Source: Lethocerus indicus
Lineage: Eukaryota; Arthropoda; Insecta; Hemiptera; Belostomatidae
DNA length: 64,000 bases
Reading direction: 5' to 3'
NCBI GenBank assembly: GCA_019843655.1
Contig: JACDQD010000002.1
Span: 7,450,585-7,514,584 of the forward strand
How positions within the stretch are numbered: the first letter of the stretch is position 1; each line of letters begins with the position of its first letter. Of this stretch, positions 1 to 13,400 are shown piece after piece. The position numbers and the translations under genes were made by a program. Under the pieces are notes generated by a model, which was not told where the DNA came from, did no database searches, and saw only the letters and a list, made by a program, of their open reading frames with translations.

Positions 1-3000
1 ATTAGTGTAGTGTAAACATTAAAATAATTCCAGTATTTCACGATAATGCGACAAGTGAAGATCTTTCTTGTTTTTCTCTGCCCTGGAGAAAGTAAGCATT
101 ATTTTGCTTGGGCTTGCCAGTGGTTCAAATCCCGCTAATAGGGGGAGGAGAGGCCGATTTAGGGCACTAAATTCAGGTAATTGCGGAAATAGTGGTCGGC
201 CGGCTGCTCGTTTATTACTGGTGGGGCGCCCTGAATGGGATACATACAGAAAAGGTGTATATTCACCGATGTTAAACGCTGCCTACCTGTATTTATAACG
301 TTCAATGTTGTGAATAATGCGTTTTATCGGCCGACCCCCTCCCCCGCCCGGCCCGTTCCCATTCCACCCCCTCCCCCTCTAGATATAGACCGCGAAGTCA
401 TAAATTTCTAACTAACGCCGTTTCCCTATACCACTTCTCTCCCCTCACTTTCTCCAGTATTCGCCCCGAGAATACTCGGTCTCGAAAAAAACCAGAAAGT
501 TTGATTGCATTGTATTGATCTTTGTATTTCTTTACCGTTTATCCGGCGGAAGAGTTCCCTTCGAGCGTCATAGACTAGACCGTCGAGAATCGTTCTTTAA
601 CAAAATAATTCGTTAATTCTAACTAATATTATTTTAATTATTTTTATCTTATAATCTCAAATCATTGCGGTATTTATTATTCCGAAAAAAAATTCCATGT
701 TTTTAATCAATAGCTTTGAATCTTCATTAATCGTGATAACATTCTGTATCCACTACGATTTATATGAAACAATTTTATTGTGTTTCCAGTATTCTCTGCT
801 CTATTTGTGTTTATTATATCTCGTGGTATTAGCGTCTGTATCCGGACTAAATTATTGAACTAATATGCTGTAAGGATGACAGTATAGTACACATAACAAA
901 TTCATTTCGAAAGCATTAAATTATAGTATCGTGGTTAGCTTTAAAATTAGCAATACCCTTCGACACTGCAGCAAATGCCGTTAACAGATATGGAAGTGTC
1001 GAAATGTGAAGGTGGTTTTGGGCCTGAAAATTCCGATTTTTATTCTGGACCCATTGGGCGGTCGTAAACGTCAACGCCGCTATTTCGGAGCGGCCCAAAG
1101 GCCTTTACGCAAACGGAAAACTGAAATTGCGTGTCCGAATTGCGGCCATAAATCAAAGTGTCCAAAGTCAGTTATAAAAAAAATCCTCTGTTTACCGAGC
1201 GGATCTCACAATGATTTGCCGGCTACCGCCCCTCCTTTCTACCCGTATCACATAAATCATGCATATTGAGTCGAGGACGTACACAGCGTTCATTTACCTC
1301 GCAAACATTAAAACAAGGTTTTATGTTTTACTTGGATCCCATTACGATTAAGACCGTCGGCTACTGTCATCATTCCAATCACGCAATTCAATCCACCGAT
1401 CTCACTAGACAGCATTAACATTCGTAATGACAATTCAAGTAGATTTTTGTGGACAGAATTCGTTGTACGCGATACGTCATTTAAAGAGTTGACAAACAAC
1501 AACAGTTAATTCTTCATACCGAGAATATAGCACATAACCACTGTCGATCTTTGTGGGAATGTTAATTGCCAATTGTCAACTATCCTATTAGTATTGCCAT
1601 ATGTGCTGGCGACACTAGTTCCCGCTTGAATTGTCGTAATGCGTGTTACATCACTATTTAATTAAAGCGTTCTTATGAAATGCAGTGTTTTTCGCAGAAT
1701 ATAGCTCCCTATCTCAGCGGGAAAATAGTTTAAGTAAGTGGTTTAATTGGTTCTCTCAAGGTGGAAAACTGGGAGCCAAAATTGAGTCGGGTTTCCCAAA
1801 GGCGTAGTACATGTCGCGACAGATTTTCGCTTTTTCCCTCGCCGTGGTTTTGACGTCGGCGAGCGAAGCCCCACTTGAATTTTAGGGCCTTCACAAAGAG
1901 GGAAATTCACTCTTAGTTTAAAACCGGGACGCCCGGGAACTGTAACGCCCCCACCCAATGAAACGCCGCCCGCCGACAGATAACATTTATCAGTTCGCCC
2001 TGCCCAGTAAACGTTATTCCCCAACTTTCGACTTTTTCCTGCGACTTTGTCATTAAACTCCCCGGTCGGGCGAATTGTGTTCCCCTACCAGAAAAAAAAG
2101 ACCCGCCGGCCGATATGGTCCGTGATTACGTTCCGTGAAAGTATGGTGGAATCTATAGTGAGAAAATCGAAAACGATTTACAACTATTTGGACATGATAT
2201 GGGTGCGAAAATAATAGTGAAATATTGAAATGATAAAGTATGAATGATTTGAACAAAAAGTTTGGTGATGATCACAAAACATCCCGATCTATGTAATTCT
2301 TTGAACCGGCACACCTCGCCCCAATGCTCCGTTCAGGCTTGGCAGATTTCTTACTTCTACTACAGGTAGCAGTCGGGCGGGGTTGAAGTTACTAATTTCT
2401 TACGTGCAGTTCAAGTTTAAACAATGTATAAAAGCTATGATATTTATACACTTTTTGTTGACACACGAAAATAAAATTAATTGTAAAAAAAATGAAATCC
2501 TTCTTGGCACCCGCCCCGGTACAGTATCGGAACTGCATCTTGAAAACTTCTTAAGTAATTAAAGTTTGTACTATAAAAACAGTGAAGACAATTAATTTCT
2601 TTCGGAAATGGGAGAAGGAAGTGAGGGAGGGAGGCGGAGGGGGAAAGTTGAAATATTTTTTATTTTTATTCTCTATAAGTGTTTATCTTCGGGTATTATC
2701 AATGAAACACTGTAAGTGAAAATTGTGGTATAATTGTTAATTACTCGATATTCGAACATAATATTTGCCCCCATTTGGGCACGGTGGCACAATTATTTTT
2801 TTCTAGTCAACTTCGGAATCTCCATTAGCGCAGGAGGACTCTTGAAGTTCGGAGCAAATAAACTGCTCCGAGCCCGAAACTTGCGGGATAGACACCCTTT
2901 ATCTTGCCGAATAATAAATTGTCGACGTAACTTATTTGTTGCCCGCGCTGGCCAATGCTTTTCTTATATTCTAGTGGGTCGAAAGTCGCCGGCTGATTAG

Positions 3001-6000
3001 CGCTCATGCATTCCTGGCACAGCTTTTCGCTTCTTTTAAACATATACAAGTGTACAAACGTATAAACAATATTATACGTGTGCTCGTACATAATTTTGTA
3101 GAAAATAAAAATTCCTACATAATAAGCACTCAATGGGTTTGTTATCAAACGAACAATTTATTAATTTCGTTTTTATATAATTGCAATGATATATAATAAA
3201 TGTTCCAGAATTATCTGGACGGCACTCACAATCAGTTCAGCTTCAATAACTTTATTAATGATTTACATTATTATGCAGGATTAACGAGGCAGAAATCCTA
3301 CGAATAGCGGGGGATAAGCCTGGAATATTTTATTCTAACACGTGAACATTTATGACCGTGAATCCCCACGTTTCCGTATTGGTCCTTTGCGTTATTCTAA
3401 CTTTTTTTTTATCTCTTCGTAATATTCTTTTATCTGGGCCCTTTATGCCGGCGGAGCTTGTTCACCGTGCATTTGCATCGGCGTGGTAGAGTGGAGGGTG
3501 TCTCTTTCTTCGGACATATCTGGGCCCAATAAATTCGGGCCGGGGCTCCTTCTCTCCCCTATCGATTCCGCCTCTCTACCGCCCTTACCCCGTTATCTGT
3601 TCCGCAGTTTGTCCACTCTTTTTAGAGGGAACGAGGAGTAGCGAAGCCTCCACCACCCTCTGAAAGCATCGAGCTTAAACGGATACAAGTTCCTTATCTC
3701 GAGGAATACACTTTGCATTGATTAAGGTTCTCGGCATTTCGGAGAGTCGGTCGGCCGGTAGAGGAGGGCGGCCGGTACTGTATTGCCGTTTAAATAACCT
3801 GTTTATACCTAACGGCGTTTATATGTTAAACTCGGCAATACCTAGCGCGGTATGATATTAGAAGACTCCCGGGAGTCGTTCGCTAATGCTCGGTTATCCA
3901 GCCATGAATTTATGACGATGAGGAAATTATCTTAATGTCTCGTATCGGTATCATTATTACGCTCATTGTGAAATGTAGCATTTAATAGTAACATTAAATA
4001 TACTATAAGGCCCGTAGGTTCTAAGCTCGATATTTCACCGCAAACCATAATAGAAATTGCTCGTGCGATGTTCACTCTATTAATAGAAACAAATATATTA
4101 TTAAATATATTCTAACACTTTCAACAACTTTAGTTCTCCGTTCAAACTAATTCACTCCCAATTGTTGCAAATTGTTGCAATGCAAAAGGTTCAGTTTATC
4201 GAGTTCGGCAATTACACGCCGAACATGTAAAGACTAATATAACGTAAATTTGGCTCATGAAATTTTGGTGCATGAGAAAATCCACTCACTTTTCATCCCT
4301 ATTATAACCTTCTTTCCCCACTAATTTATTTGGTCCGAAGATAGATCAGGTTTCTTGCTTCCGCCATTGTCAGCAGCACTTATCGTGCCCGTCACGATTT
4401 ATCCTCGTAATATTAACAAACTGTTTTCTGTCAAAAAATAAGTAGGATAACCGCCCAAACAAAATAGACGTAAAATTTGTCGCTTGACTCGACGACTGTT
4501 ATATGGAATAGGGGTTGGTGAGGGGGGAGGGGGTTGAGAGTTTCTGTATTTTTACCGATTTCACGGGTGGTTGGTGTGCAGAAGTGGGATGGCGGTCCCC
4601 CGGGGGGCCCCTATCCCTCTTGGTGCCCCCTCGGCACCGCACACGTCCTAAATTATAGGGGAGTCCTCCTCCAACCTTTACGTCTTCATTCGCTCCGTTC
4701 CAAGCCGGACCGTCGGCACCCTCTTATTTTCCGACCGGACAACCCCCCCTCCCCCCGACCGCCACCTCCCACTGGGCCCACCCGCCGCGTAAAACTTCCT
4801 GCCCTCCCGTGAGAAACAAACTTGCGCCCCTCGAATATCAATTGTTCGTGTTGCAACGAGATTTTTTAAACCCAACAGCAATACCGACATTTTCCACCAC
4901 TTTTACACGTCAATATAAGAAACTAACTAAAAACAGAAAAAAGAAAAGTACAAAGTGTATAAACTTAAACAACCGAATTCAATGCGTATCATTAATATAT
5001 AAAGTGCTAATAAGCTGATGAAAATATCGCTTCGAATATTTTGCAGCCTAAAATCATTTTAGACTAAAAATCATTAGACATTTGGACCGGTTTTGGCTCC
5101 TCACTATCTTCTGTTGCTTTTTCCTCAGTAGGGTAGATAGTCACTTTGGCATATTGGTGGCCTCTGTGGCTACCCGTCTGCACTGTGATTGGTTTAACAA
5201 TATTAACGTAAATACCATTTGCAACACTTTTAACAACCAATTTATATAATAATTTTAAAAAAGCTTTTTATGACACACTGTCAAATTTAATTTCGGTTAC
5301 TTATCCGTCGTGCATTATTCTGTTAGATATATCAAATTATTCGTATTATATTAGTAATAGCGTAATAATATTGAATCGATGATCGTTATAAGTAATATAT
5401 CTGGATTAAAGAAAAACGGAATGATCGATTGTCTCAATTGAAAAAGTTAGTCTGTAATCCGATTGTAGGATATGTGAGAAGAAACTAGGCTATCAAAGGA
5501 AACTGGAAAACTAGGAGATCAAAACTATATTATTTGTTCCACACAGCGCGATTCAATAATTCGACTATTTTCCTCGCTCGAGATCCATATTGTCCAATAC
5601 ATTTCGGAAAGTATCGCTTCTATAGGATTGTAACGAAGACCTCGAAAAGAGATTTGAAAGTGTATCTAGAACGGTATCGACTAGTGGTCGTAGAGCCGGA
5701 GGAAGTTTTTCCACCAAATACAGTCGAGAGGGATATCGAAAAATAATAAACCTGCCCCCGAAACAACCCCCCCCCCTCCACCCTACCCACCAATAACAAA
5801 CCGGAATAAAATCGGAATTGGCAATAGCGTCGAACGAGATAATTCCATTCTAGACAATCTGCGCGCCCGAGTTTCACGCCTAAATAGTTTCGGGGAGAGT
5901 CAAATTAAAGCGAAAATTCAGTTAACAGTCGGGCGTATCGCGCGGCGAGGGGCGGTCCGGGCCCGGTAATTGAGGGGTAGGAGAGTACACTGGTAGTGGT

Positions 6001-7124
6001 ACTACTGGCGGTGGAGCGGGCTAATGATTGGCTAAGTGCGATGGTCCAATCGGCAATGGGGGGTGGTAGTGAGGGGTGGCGGGGCACATCCCCTCATAGC
6101 CAAACCGAACCACCCCCCACTCCCCACTCCCTAATCTCAGATTTCAGGAGTCAATAGCCACTTTGAGCGGCGACAATTGACAATTGGGAGCGTCATCCCT
6201 GCCCACTTGACCTTTTCCAACCCTTTTTTGCTGGCCGGCCCCCCACCGGCCCCGGCTAGAGCCCCCGCAGCGCTACCCCTGCACCTCCACAATCATATCT
6301 CCCAGTGAAATTAAAACTTGTGTCCGGAGTAGAGAATATTTCTGCACCAATTTCGCCGCTCTAACTTAACGTATCGCTTCTAAAGTACAAAATATTGTTG
6401 TATTGAACTACAAATTTCTACCTTGCGTTAATTTCGAATAGAGAAATTGTCGTTCCGTAAAATTGCAATTATCATGGTCGTGGTGGAGTCGTCCGCGTGA
6501 GCCACATTTTCCATACCTACATTGTTGAATTAGGCGATGTATCGAGTTACGTCGAAACGTTGTACATTTACTAATTCCTCAAATATTATTGAGCGAAACA
6601 AAATGAAAACGTATAATTCCATTTGCCAGTTTCAGTTTCATGCCAATTTGTTCTCCGTTGAGTCGACGTAACATGAATAAATTTCATATGACATATGAGG
6701 TTCCTAATTCCATAGTTAGAAATTAGTATCTGTAATCATATCGTACCGAATGAATTATTATTAGCATCATTTGCTTTATGTGCGGCCTCTGAATTGAAAA
6801 ACATTAACGTTAATTGAATAATTAGAAATAAAATAAGTGTGTACATCAATTTTGTGCAGAAAAATTTTGTTCCCTGAACCACGACTCAGGGTATGCCTCA
6901 ATACCGAAATACCGATTAGAATTCTAATTCCAAGTACAGACCTCTTGCAGAAGCGATAAGTATAAAATTGCCCCCCTCGGGGTTAGAATCTTCGCAAGTT
7001 TTCGGTTATTCGGAAACGTCAAAAGGACCGCTTCTGGCAACAAATATATTTCTGAAATCATATTGTATCGAATATAGAAAAGGGGTGCTTTGGGATGAGC
7101 CCGTGGGTGCGAGGGGTGTGTTTA

Positions 7125-7147
7125 GGGAGGGGGTGGGTGGGGTTGGG
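7125..7147 (+). other. G-quadruplex motif
   Basis: Five guanine runs of three to five bases are separated by one- or two-base loops (A, T, T, TT). This satisfies the usual G3+N1-7 rule and predicts a stable parallel quadruplex on the plus strand. No gene is recognised nearby, so no role can be assigned. Confidence 0.7.
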
Positions 7148-8123
7148 ACTGTATCTCACGTACAGTCGCGTCCAGAAGTTGGGTGGAGCCGCCCAGATAC
7201 GTGGCCCAATAAACGTCGAAGAAAAACCCCGAGCCACATTTCCCACCCCATCCATCTTTCTCCCTTTCTCATTCTTTGTCTGCTCACAAATCGCTCTTCC
7301 AGGTTTTTTCCTCTTTTCTTTGCGAGGATCGCTCCGAAAGTATTTCCAGCTTCTTCTTCGTCTTATTTCTCCTATTTTTGAAAAATTTTATTTCATTTCA
7401 AGCGATACAACAGAGCTTTTCAACATTCTCAGACGATATCCTCTAAATCCCGCATTCGAAAATATATTTTTCTATTAGTCATAGTTGCGGAAAATGTGAT
7501 GTTACTCCCCTTCAGCTTTCGGAAATGCTCATCTAATCAATTTTTGTTCTGAAACGTTAATGCAATAATATAAAATCTGTAGTCTTCATGACACGTTTTA
7601 ATATACATACCTGAATACAATAAGCCTTATTAGAAATCTGAATGAGATCTATGTAAAACAGCAGTTATTAACACAAACATAAAGCGTCGTAGGAACTGTA
7701 TAAATTGAAACAAAAGAGCTGCGAAATGTAATTTAATAGGGATTCATATGTAGACCTTAACAGTCTTTATGGGCCTTATTACTTTTTCATTGGCCTTCCG
7801 GCATTCCTACACAATGATTGCGTTTTAATTGGAATAATTAGTCACATTTTTTTAAATTAAACAATATTTATTGTCACATTATTTATTGCTGTAATTCAAT
7901 AATACTATCGTAAAATAAACTGAATCGCACATATCTAGTTGAATTTAATATCATATTTTCAGTGTTAACGAAGTTGCGATATCGGTGGACTGGGACTGTT
8001 GAAGAACGTAAGCCGCGCTCACGCTGTAATCTAATTGTTGCATGGCAGCGGCGTTATATTTGAGTGCAAAAAGTGGGACAACATTAAAGTGCAAAAATAC
8101 ACAGGTGCAGAAGAGACAGAGGT

Positions 8124-8145
8124 GGGATTGGGGGAGGGGGATGGG
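8124..8145 (+). other. G-quadruplex motif
   Basis: Four guanine runs (3, 5, 5 and 3 bases) are separated by loops ATT, A and AT, meeting the canonical quadruplex pattern on the plus strand. It lies inside a GC-rich patch with no recognised gene. Confidence 0.7.
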
Positions 8146-9314
8146 AGGAGGCCGGCGTACAGTAAATGTACTGGCCGACTCGTCAATTACCGTTCGGGTG
8201 CAATATTAAACAGTGTACTGACACCGCGGCTGAGTTTTACAAAAAAAAAATATATGCCGGGGCGCCGGGGCCGCCTCAACTTAATGAATTTTTGGGAGCG
8301 CAGCAAAAACAAGAAAAAAAGGGGAGCATATAATTAAATCTGGCCCCAGGCCGTCGCGTCCCTGTTTGCTTTTTTAAACTGACACTTCTTAGGCCGGTAA
8401 ATATTCAGCATTAATACGGGCCCCAATGTACACAATTCACAGTTTATCACTCCACCGTGTCCAAAATTCTTTTACACTTCACAGGGAAATTCCATCTGCT
8501 GTTTGCACTGCCAATTATTCCTTTAATTCCCAATTAATGAACGGAATCAATCGACGTGCATTCAGAAAACTTGGATTAAATTATATACACCGTGATAAAA
8601 GCGATTGATTAAAAGCGGTCGTCGATATATTTGAATACGGCTAAATGGAATTAAATTAACCCCGGTATTCTGTTTCTTATGACCGCGTCGACAGGCATTA
8701 TTAGGGAATACATTATGTAACAGATTGTAGTCATTATTACGCGATTAATTTTTAAAGTTCGAACCGAGAGACTAAATTTGAACTGTAATTGTCGGAGAGG
8801 TAGCTTTGTAATTTTGTAACTTGAATGTAATTGAATTTAGTTAGACTAATAGACAGTGCAAAATATCCGCCCAAAAGTATTATAACCGACAATGTTAAAG
8901 ATATATTTGAATGCAGAAAATTCAGAATCGCATTAATTTTTTTTTGTGAGAGATTTAATTAACCATAGAAAAAGTAAAATTCTATGTTATAGCTGTAAGT
9001 CAAGCTTCTTACATTATTTAAGTATATTAAATGCTAGCATAAATCTTAGGATTGATGATAATGTGATTTAATAATAAACAAATATTGTGCTTCAGTCCCC
9101 ACAGTCGCTAATGTATTTTAAGCATTTATAAAGTAAAAAATTCTTAGTATCATTAAGAGTCGTTACATTTATTCGAAATTAAAATTGTACAACGGGAATA
9201 TCTCTAAGCCGGGTGGGGACACTGCTGGTTTTGGTTTGGACGTTAGTAGACGAGCGTGTAATCAATGTTGCACGCATTGAGTTCCGGTTAAATGCGGAAC
9301 GAATGGTGGAGTGT

Positions 9315-9338
9315 GGGGTGTGGGGTGTGGGGTTTGGG
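9315..9338 (+). other. G-quadruplex motif in a GGGGTGT tandem
   Basis: Runs GGGG, GGGG, GGGG and GGG are separated by TGT, TGT and TTT. This is both a short tandem of GTGTGGG-like units and a canonical quadruplex motif. It sits about 0.6 kb left of the mariner-type MITE. Confidence 0.7.
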
Positions 9339-9945
9339 TGCCACTCCCGGGGTGTAAATCATGCAGTGGGCGACACCGGCTTTAGACCGGCCCGCCGGCT
9401 GAAGTTAGCATTTCAGCCGCCGCGTCAATTTTAATAGGCCGACCCCGAACGGAGTACCGCAATCTAAAATAACTTCAACTCTCCGCCAGACCCTCCCCTC
9501 CCCAACACACCCCCAGCCATCCTCGCACGTCACACAATCCGTTCAGATGAGTGTCAACCATTTTAATTTAATGCGCCCCGCCAAATTGCAATAAACCCGC
9601 GTTTCCAGAGCCCCCAATTTAACATCTCCGGTTTTTAAACTGGACCGTGAATTCTGCGTTTGAACAAATTCACTTCTGGTTGTCTACACCGAATAAATTA
9701 TGCCCAGTAACTTAATAGGGTTCGTAGGGTTATATTCGTATCAATTAGTTTACATCTGTGATTTGATAAAGAAATGACAAACTCTCGCCACTAGTCGTGA
9801 AATATTTGGTACGAAATGAATTTGAATTGACTAAATAACTTGGGCTTATTTCATTATGTCAAGAAAATTATGACAGAGATAAGGGATGCGCGTTAGCCAA
9901 ACACTTATTGAATCCAAACCGTCGTATTTAAAAATTTTATAAGTA

Positions 9946-10159
9946 TTGGGTTGGCAACTAAATAAATTGCGGATTCTTCTCATCTTTGGGTGTGTGCACC
10001 CTTATGTCGTGCATTTTTTGGTACGCACGACGAATAGATGGCATGTAATAAACATTTCAGAAGTCTCTACAGGTTTGAAGATGTAAACATGCGTAAAAAT
10101 ACAAATAACGCCATCCCCATCTAGCGACGAAACCCGCAATGACTTAGTTGCCAACCCAA
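9946..10159. mobile_element. mariner-derived MITE (irritans-like ends), 214 bp
   Basis: The left end begins TTGGGTTGGCAACTAA and runs on to an ATTGCGG-type sequence. The right end, read on the minus strand, begins with the same 16 bases followed by GTCATTGCGG. The two inverted termini therefore match over about 25 bases with minor differences. TA dinucleotides flank both ends (9944-9945 and 10160-10161), as expected for the target duplication of Tc1/mariner elements. The termini resemble those of irritans-type mariners known from insects. The element is far too short for a transposase gene (about 345 codons) and contains no useful open frame, so it is an internally deleted, non-autonomous copy. 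An internal inverted pair GTCGTGC/GCACGAC near 10004-10032 adds secondary structure. The near-identical termini suggest a moderately young insertion. Subfamily assignment is from end sequence only. Confidence 0.9.
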
Positions 10160-10262
10160 TATGTTAATATGAATTCTTTAATAGATCGAATTCGTGTATC
10201 GGCCAAGTATTAATCGATATGGAAAACAGTGGCATTAGGTTTCATCGGACTGCGTCCTATAT

Positions 10263-10290
10263 ATTCAGAACCGAATATTCAGAACCGAAT
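10263..10290. repeat. tandem 14-mer, two copies
   Basis: The unit ATTCAGAACCGAAT occurs twice in direct tandem without a mismatch. It lies about 100 bp to the right of the mariner-type MITE. It is probably a small replication-slippage duplication. Confidence 0.85.
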
Positions 10291-11313
10291 CGCCCGAATT
10301 AATAGAGGGTAGGCCCTTGAGCCCCCACATAACAGTTCGAGACACCCCATTTTTGAATGGATTTCTCCTTGCTTTTTTTTTATTGAGCTCGACGGAAAAA
10401 CTGTTTTCTTTGCCCTATCGAAACTCAATGGGCGGAAAAAAATCTTGTTTGGGAGGCAAACTTCAATCTAGGGTCGCGGCGATGCGTGACGCCGGGGCCA
10501 GCTGCGCGGAACTAACGGCCCCACTTTCAGTTAGTTTGAAGGATTGCACTAAATGGAGGCATTTATTCCTTTGTTCCATACGTACACATGTCACTAGTAC
10601 ACAGCGACAGGAGGTAAAAGTGTGCTCATATTTATTAGGATAAAGTAACATTCGCCAATAAAATTATTGGATTATAATCACGATTCCGAAACAAATAAAT
10701 AAGAGTGACAAGATATACGAAGAAAATCTGATAATAAATGTTATTTCATTTCATACTAATTGCTTATAATCATTTATAAATATCATTAGTTGACTAGTTA
10801 ATTAGTCAGCAACGACACAGTTGCGCCAGGAGGAATAGCGCGAATTCAAATTCAAATTTTTTCAGTCCCTTTGATGTCATCTCATTCTATTGTGTCTCGT
10901 CTAGTTGCGCAATATTATGTCAATGCGTTTCACAAAGCCCCCTAAACAAATGCTTTGTAAAACAGCAGCAATGTGCGCCCAAATGGAAACGAATTGTACC
11001 GAAATTATCCGCCGGATTGTTATTGAATATTATTTAGGCCCAGTCACAGTACCGTGCATACAATAACCCCCCGCCTTCCCCTCTTACCAATTACCCTTTG
11101 AACCGGTGCCAACGGTGTCCGATGCGGAAACTAATTTAAAAACGGTGGATGACGCAACCTCCTACCAGAAATTAGCGCTTCAGTCGATTGCTTAATTAGA
11201 TCAAAATTTGCCCGGATTTCTTCGAATATTTAGGCTTGTCTCAAATTCTCAGGGGAATTTTTTAAGCGTGTCTACATATGAAAATTGCGAGTATGAAATT
11301 AGATCAGTTTCGA

Positions 11314-11316
<3 letters not shown>

Positions 11317-11365
<49 letters not shown>
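11317..11365. repeat. (TA)n microsatellite, about 24 units
   Basis: An uninterrupted alternating AT run of about 49 bases. It is one of three long perfect (TA)n arrays of similar length in the window; the others start at 22559 and 30790. No flanking homology among the three was seen, so they appear independent. Confidence 0.95.
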
Positions 11366-11370
<5 letters not shown>

Positions 11371-13360
11371 CTCTTCTCTATTGACAGTGTTATATGAAGA
11401 AGTGTTGGTGTATGGAGAATTTCCTGCCTAAATGCGGGCAATAAATATAGCTAACGACTGGAATCCTTCGCATTTTTCCACCCTTCTCGAATTAAAGCCA
11501 TTCATCTTATTATATATATTCTCGCCGGACGTCGAGCATATTTCTGAGGAGAGTTACCACCTACATCCGCAAGTGGGATATAGAGACAGATTCGCCTCGC
11601 TCATAAAACTATTGCAGATTTATCGCGCTAATTCATCTGCATTTATTTTCCAGTCGGGGGATGCGAGTCGTCCCCCTGAACACCCCCACTGGAACGATAT
11701 GCGCGGTTCTCAAGCAAACGTTTTATTTTCGAAAATATGTTTCGGAATTTATACGTGTTTTTATGTTATTTATGGAAAACATCCAGACGGAGTGAATCCT
11801 CTTTTAATTCGTGCAATGTACCGTATAAAATATTAAATGTAATGTAACTGATGTAACATGCATGATGAACGAGCGTCGTGGCGCATTTTTCACTGTTCAT
11901 CGAGTGGAAGAGGAAAGTGGGAGTGGAAAGAAACCCTAATTTCTTTCTCTCAGCAGATATTTTTTATTATTTCTTACCAATCTACAGCTTCTCTAGTTTT
12001 TACGGGCGATTAGGAGCGGAATACGATTTGCATAATCAAAACACGCCAGGCATAGCTGCCAACATTCGTTAAAACCTATAATTTTATTAGCGAAAGCTAT
12101 ATATAAATGATATAGAAATTAAATTACAGGCCTTTCCTTTGTCTCATTATTAACCGTATGAATAAATCGCATGATAAACGAGAATTCGAAAACTAAATTG
12201 GAATTTGTTTTTAAATTTATATACATTTTAGGAATCGTAGATTACGATATAGGTGTGTTGATGATGATATTGTGTTTGTATACATAATCCGACGTACACT
12301 TCTGGATCATTTTTACCTTTTATTACAACTGCTGACGATGGGACACTGTACACAATGATGATATTCGGTGTACCATCAGTTCGGACTTCTCGGTTATTTT
12401 TCAGAATAAAAGGGACAAATTTGACCCAAACGTTACCTTTCATCATTAGAAATCACGTAGAAAGCGTACATTATACAGTACAGAATAACGTATTTATATT
12501 TATAAAAGAATTTCTCTTGCATGAAATTTTGTATTCGTTCATGTAACTCTAGTTAAGGGATGGTTTATAGGGGTGAATGGTAGGAGGCCCTTCATTGTCT
12601 ACAATCCGTGAAATCTTAAATTACTCGTTAAAACGAAAATGCACCGCGTTATTTCCCCCGTCTACATTGTTGTGCTAATGTCCGGCGATTTCACGACGCG
12701 TAAAATTTGCATTAAAATAAGTACCCGAGCCTTTTCTTATTTTAGTTTCGGCCAAGTTACGGCAAAATTTAAAATTGGAGTAATAGATATTTTCCCACCG
12801 TTGTCGCTTGTTTCCTGGTTGTCTTTTGTTGCCTCGTGGCCTTAATAAAACGGTGTGCCAGTAGCAATTATGAAAAATTCACGACTCAAATATGATAAAT
12901 TTAAGGTGACAATTAGGGATTCTATCCCCGTGCGTATGTCATGTCTCCTCCCAGTTTTTCGGTCCTATGCTAGATCAGTTTTATGTTCTGGCACATAACA
13001 TCCCTTCAGTAATGACTTTATTCATAAAATCGGTTTTTTTTCAAGAATTATATACTTTATATATACCCTTTGTGATAATTTGTTGTATGCATTAGAGGAA
13101 ATTACGTCTCCTTTCTTATCGTTCAAGGTAAAATTCCAGGTCTCATTGCTAAATACTGATTTAGTTTAATTTCCTCTTTCTTATTTTTCTTTTAACATAA
13201 TGTTTTTTGGTTTCCGAAGATTTTCATGATTTATATACTCGCCCGGTTCTTCTTATAGTTTTTTTTGTGACGATACCGAGATGCCGAAACAGGAAAATCA
13301 GACAGAAAAGGGAAAAGCCCGCAAACAATACAGATTCAATTAGAAAGCACCAACAAACAG

Positions 13361-13400
13361 GTCATACACCACTACAGTACAGTACTCGTGGTAATATGAC
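13361..13400. repeat. imperfect 40-nt palindrome
   Basis: The left half starts GTCATA and contains ACCAC and AGTAC. The right half, read on the minus strand, gives GTCATA, ACCAC and AGTAC in the same order with small gaps. The result could fold as an interrupted hairpin. It could be a chance structure or a decayed small inverted repeat. Confidence 0.5.

Larger units (their letters stand above)
1..9945. other. gene-free stretch with GC-rich patches
   Basis: I see no recognisable gene here. The longest open frame is 137 codons (6968-7381), overlapped in another frame by a 127-codon one, with a biased Pro/Ser/Phe composition typical of pyrimidine-rich DNA. AT-rich sequence alternates with GC-rich patches at about 4530-4820, 5930-6290, 8110-8290 and 9210-9540. 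Two guanine-quadruplex motifs in the middle and one at the right are listed separately. Short direct repeats occur, for example a tandem AATTGTTGCA-type decamer near 4160-4182. No tRNA, snRNA or known microRNA was recognised. Confidence 0.6.

Noticed and set aside
118..142. GGTTCAAATCC box-B-like motif suggesting a tRNA
   Set aside because: The T stem does not pair properly and no convincing anticodon, D or acceptor stem could be drawn upstream.
1006..1269. 87-codon frame with a C-P-N-C-G-H-K-S-K-C stretch resembling a zinc ribbon
   Set aside because: A single short Cys-rich stretch with no second knuckle of matching spacing and no surrounding domain; probably chance.
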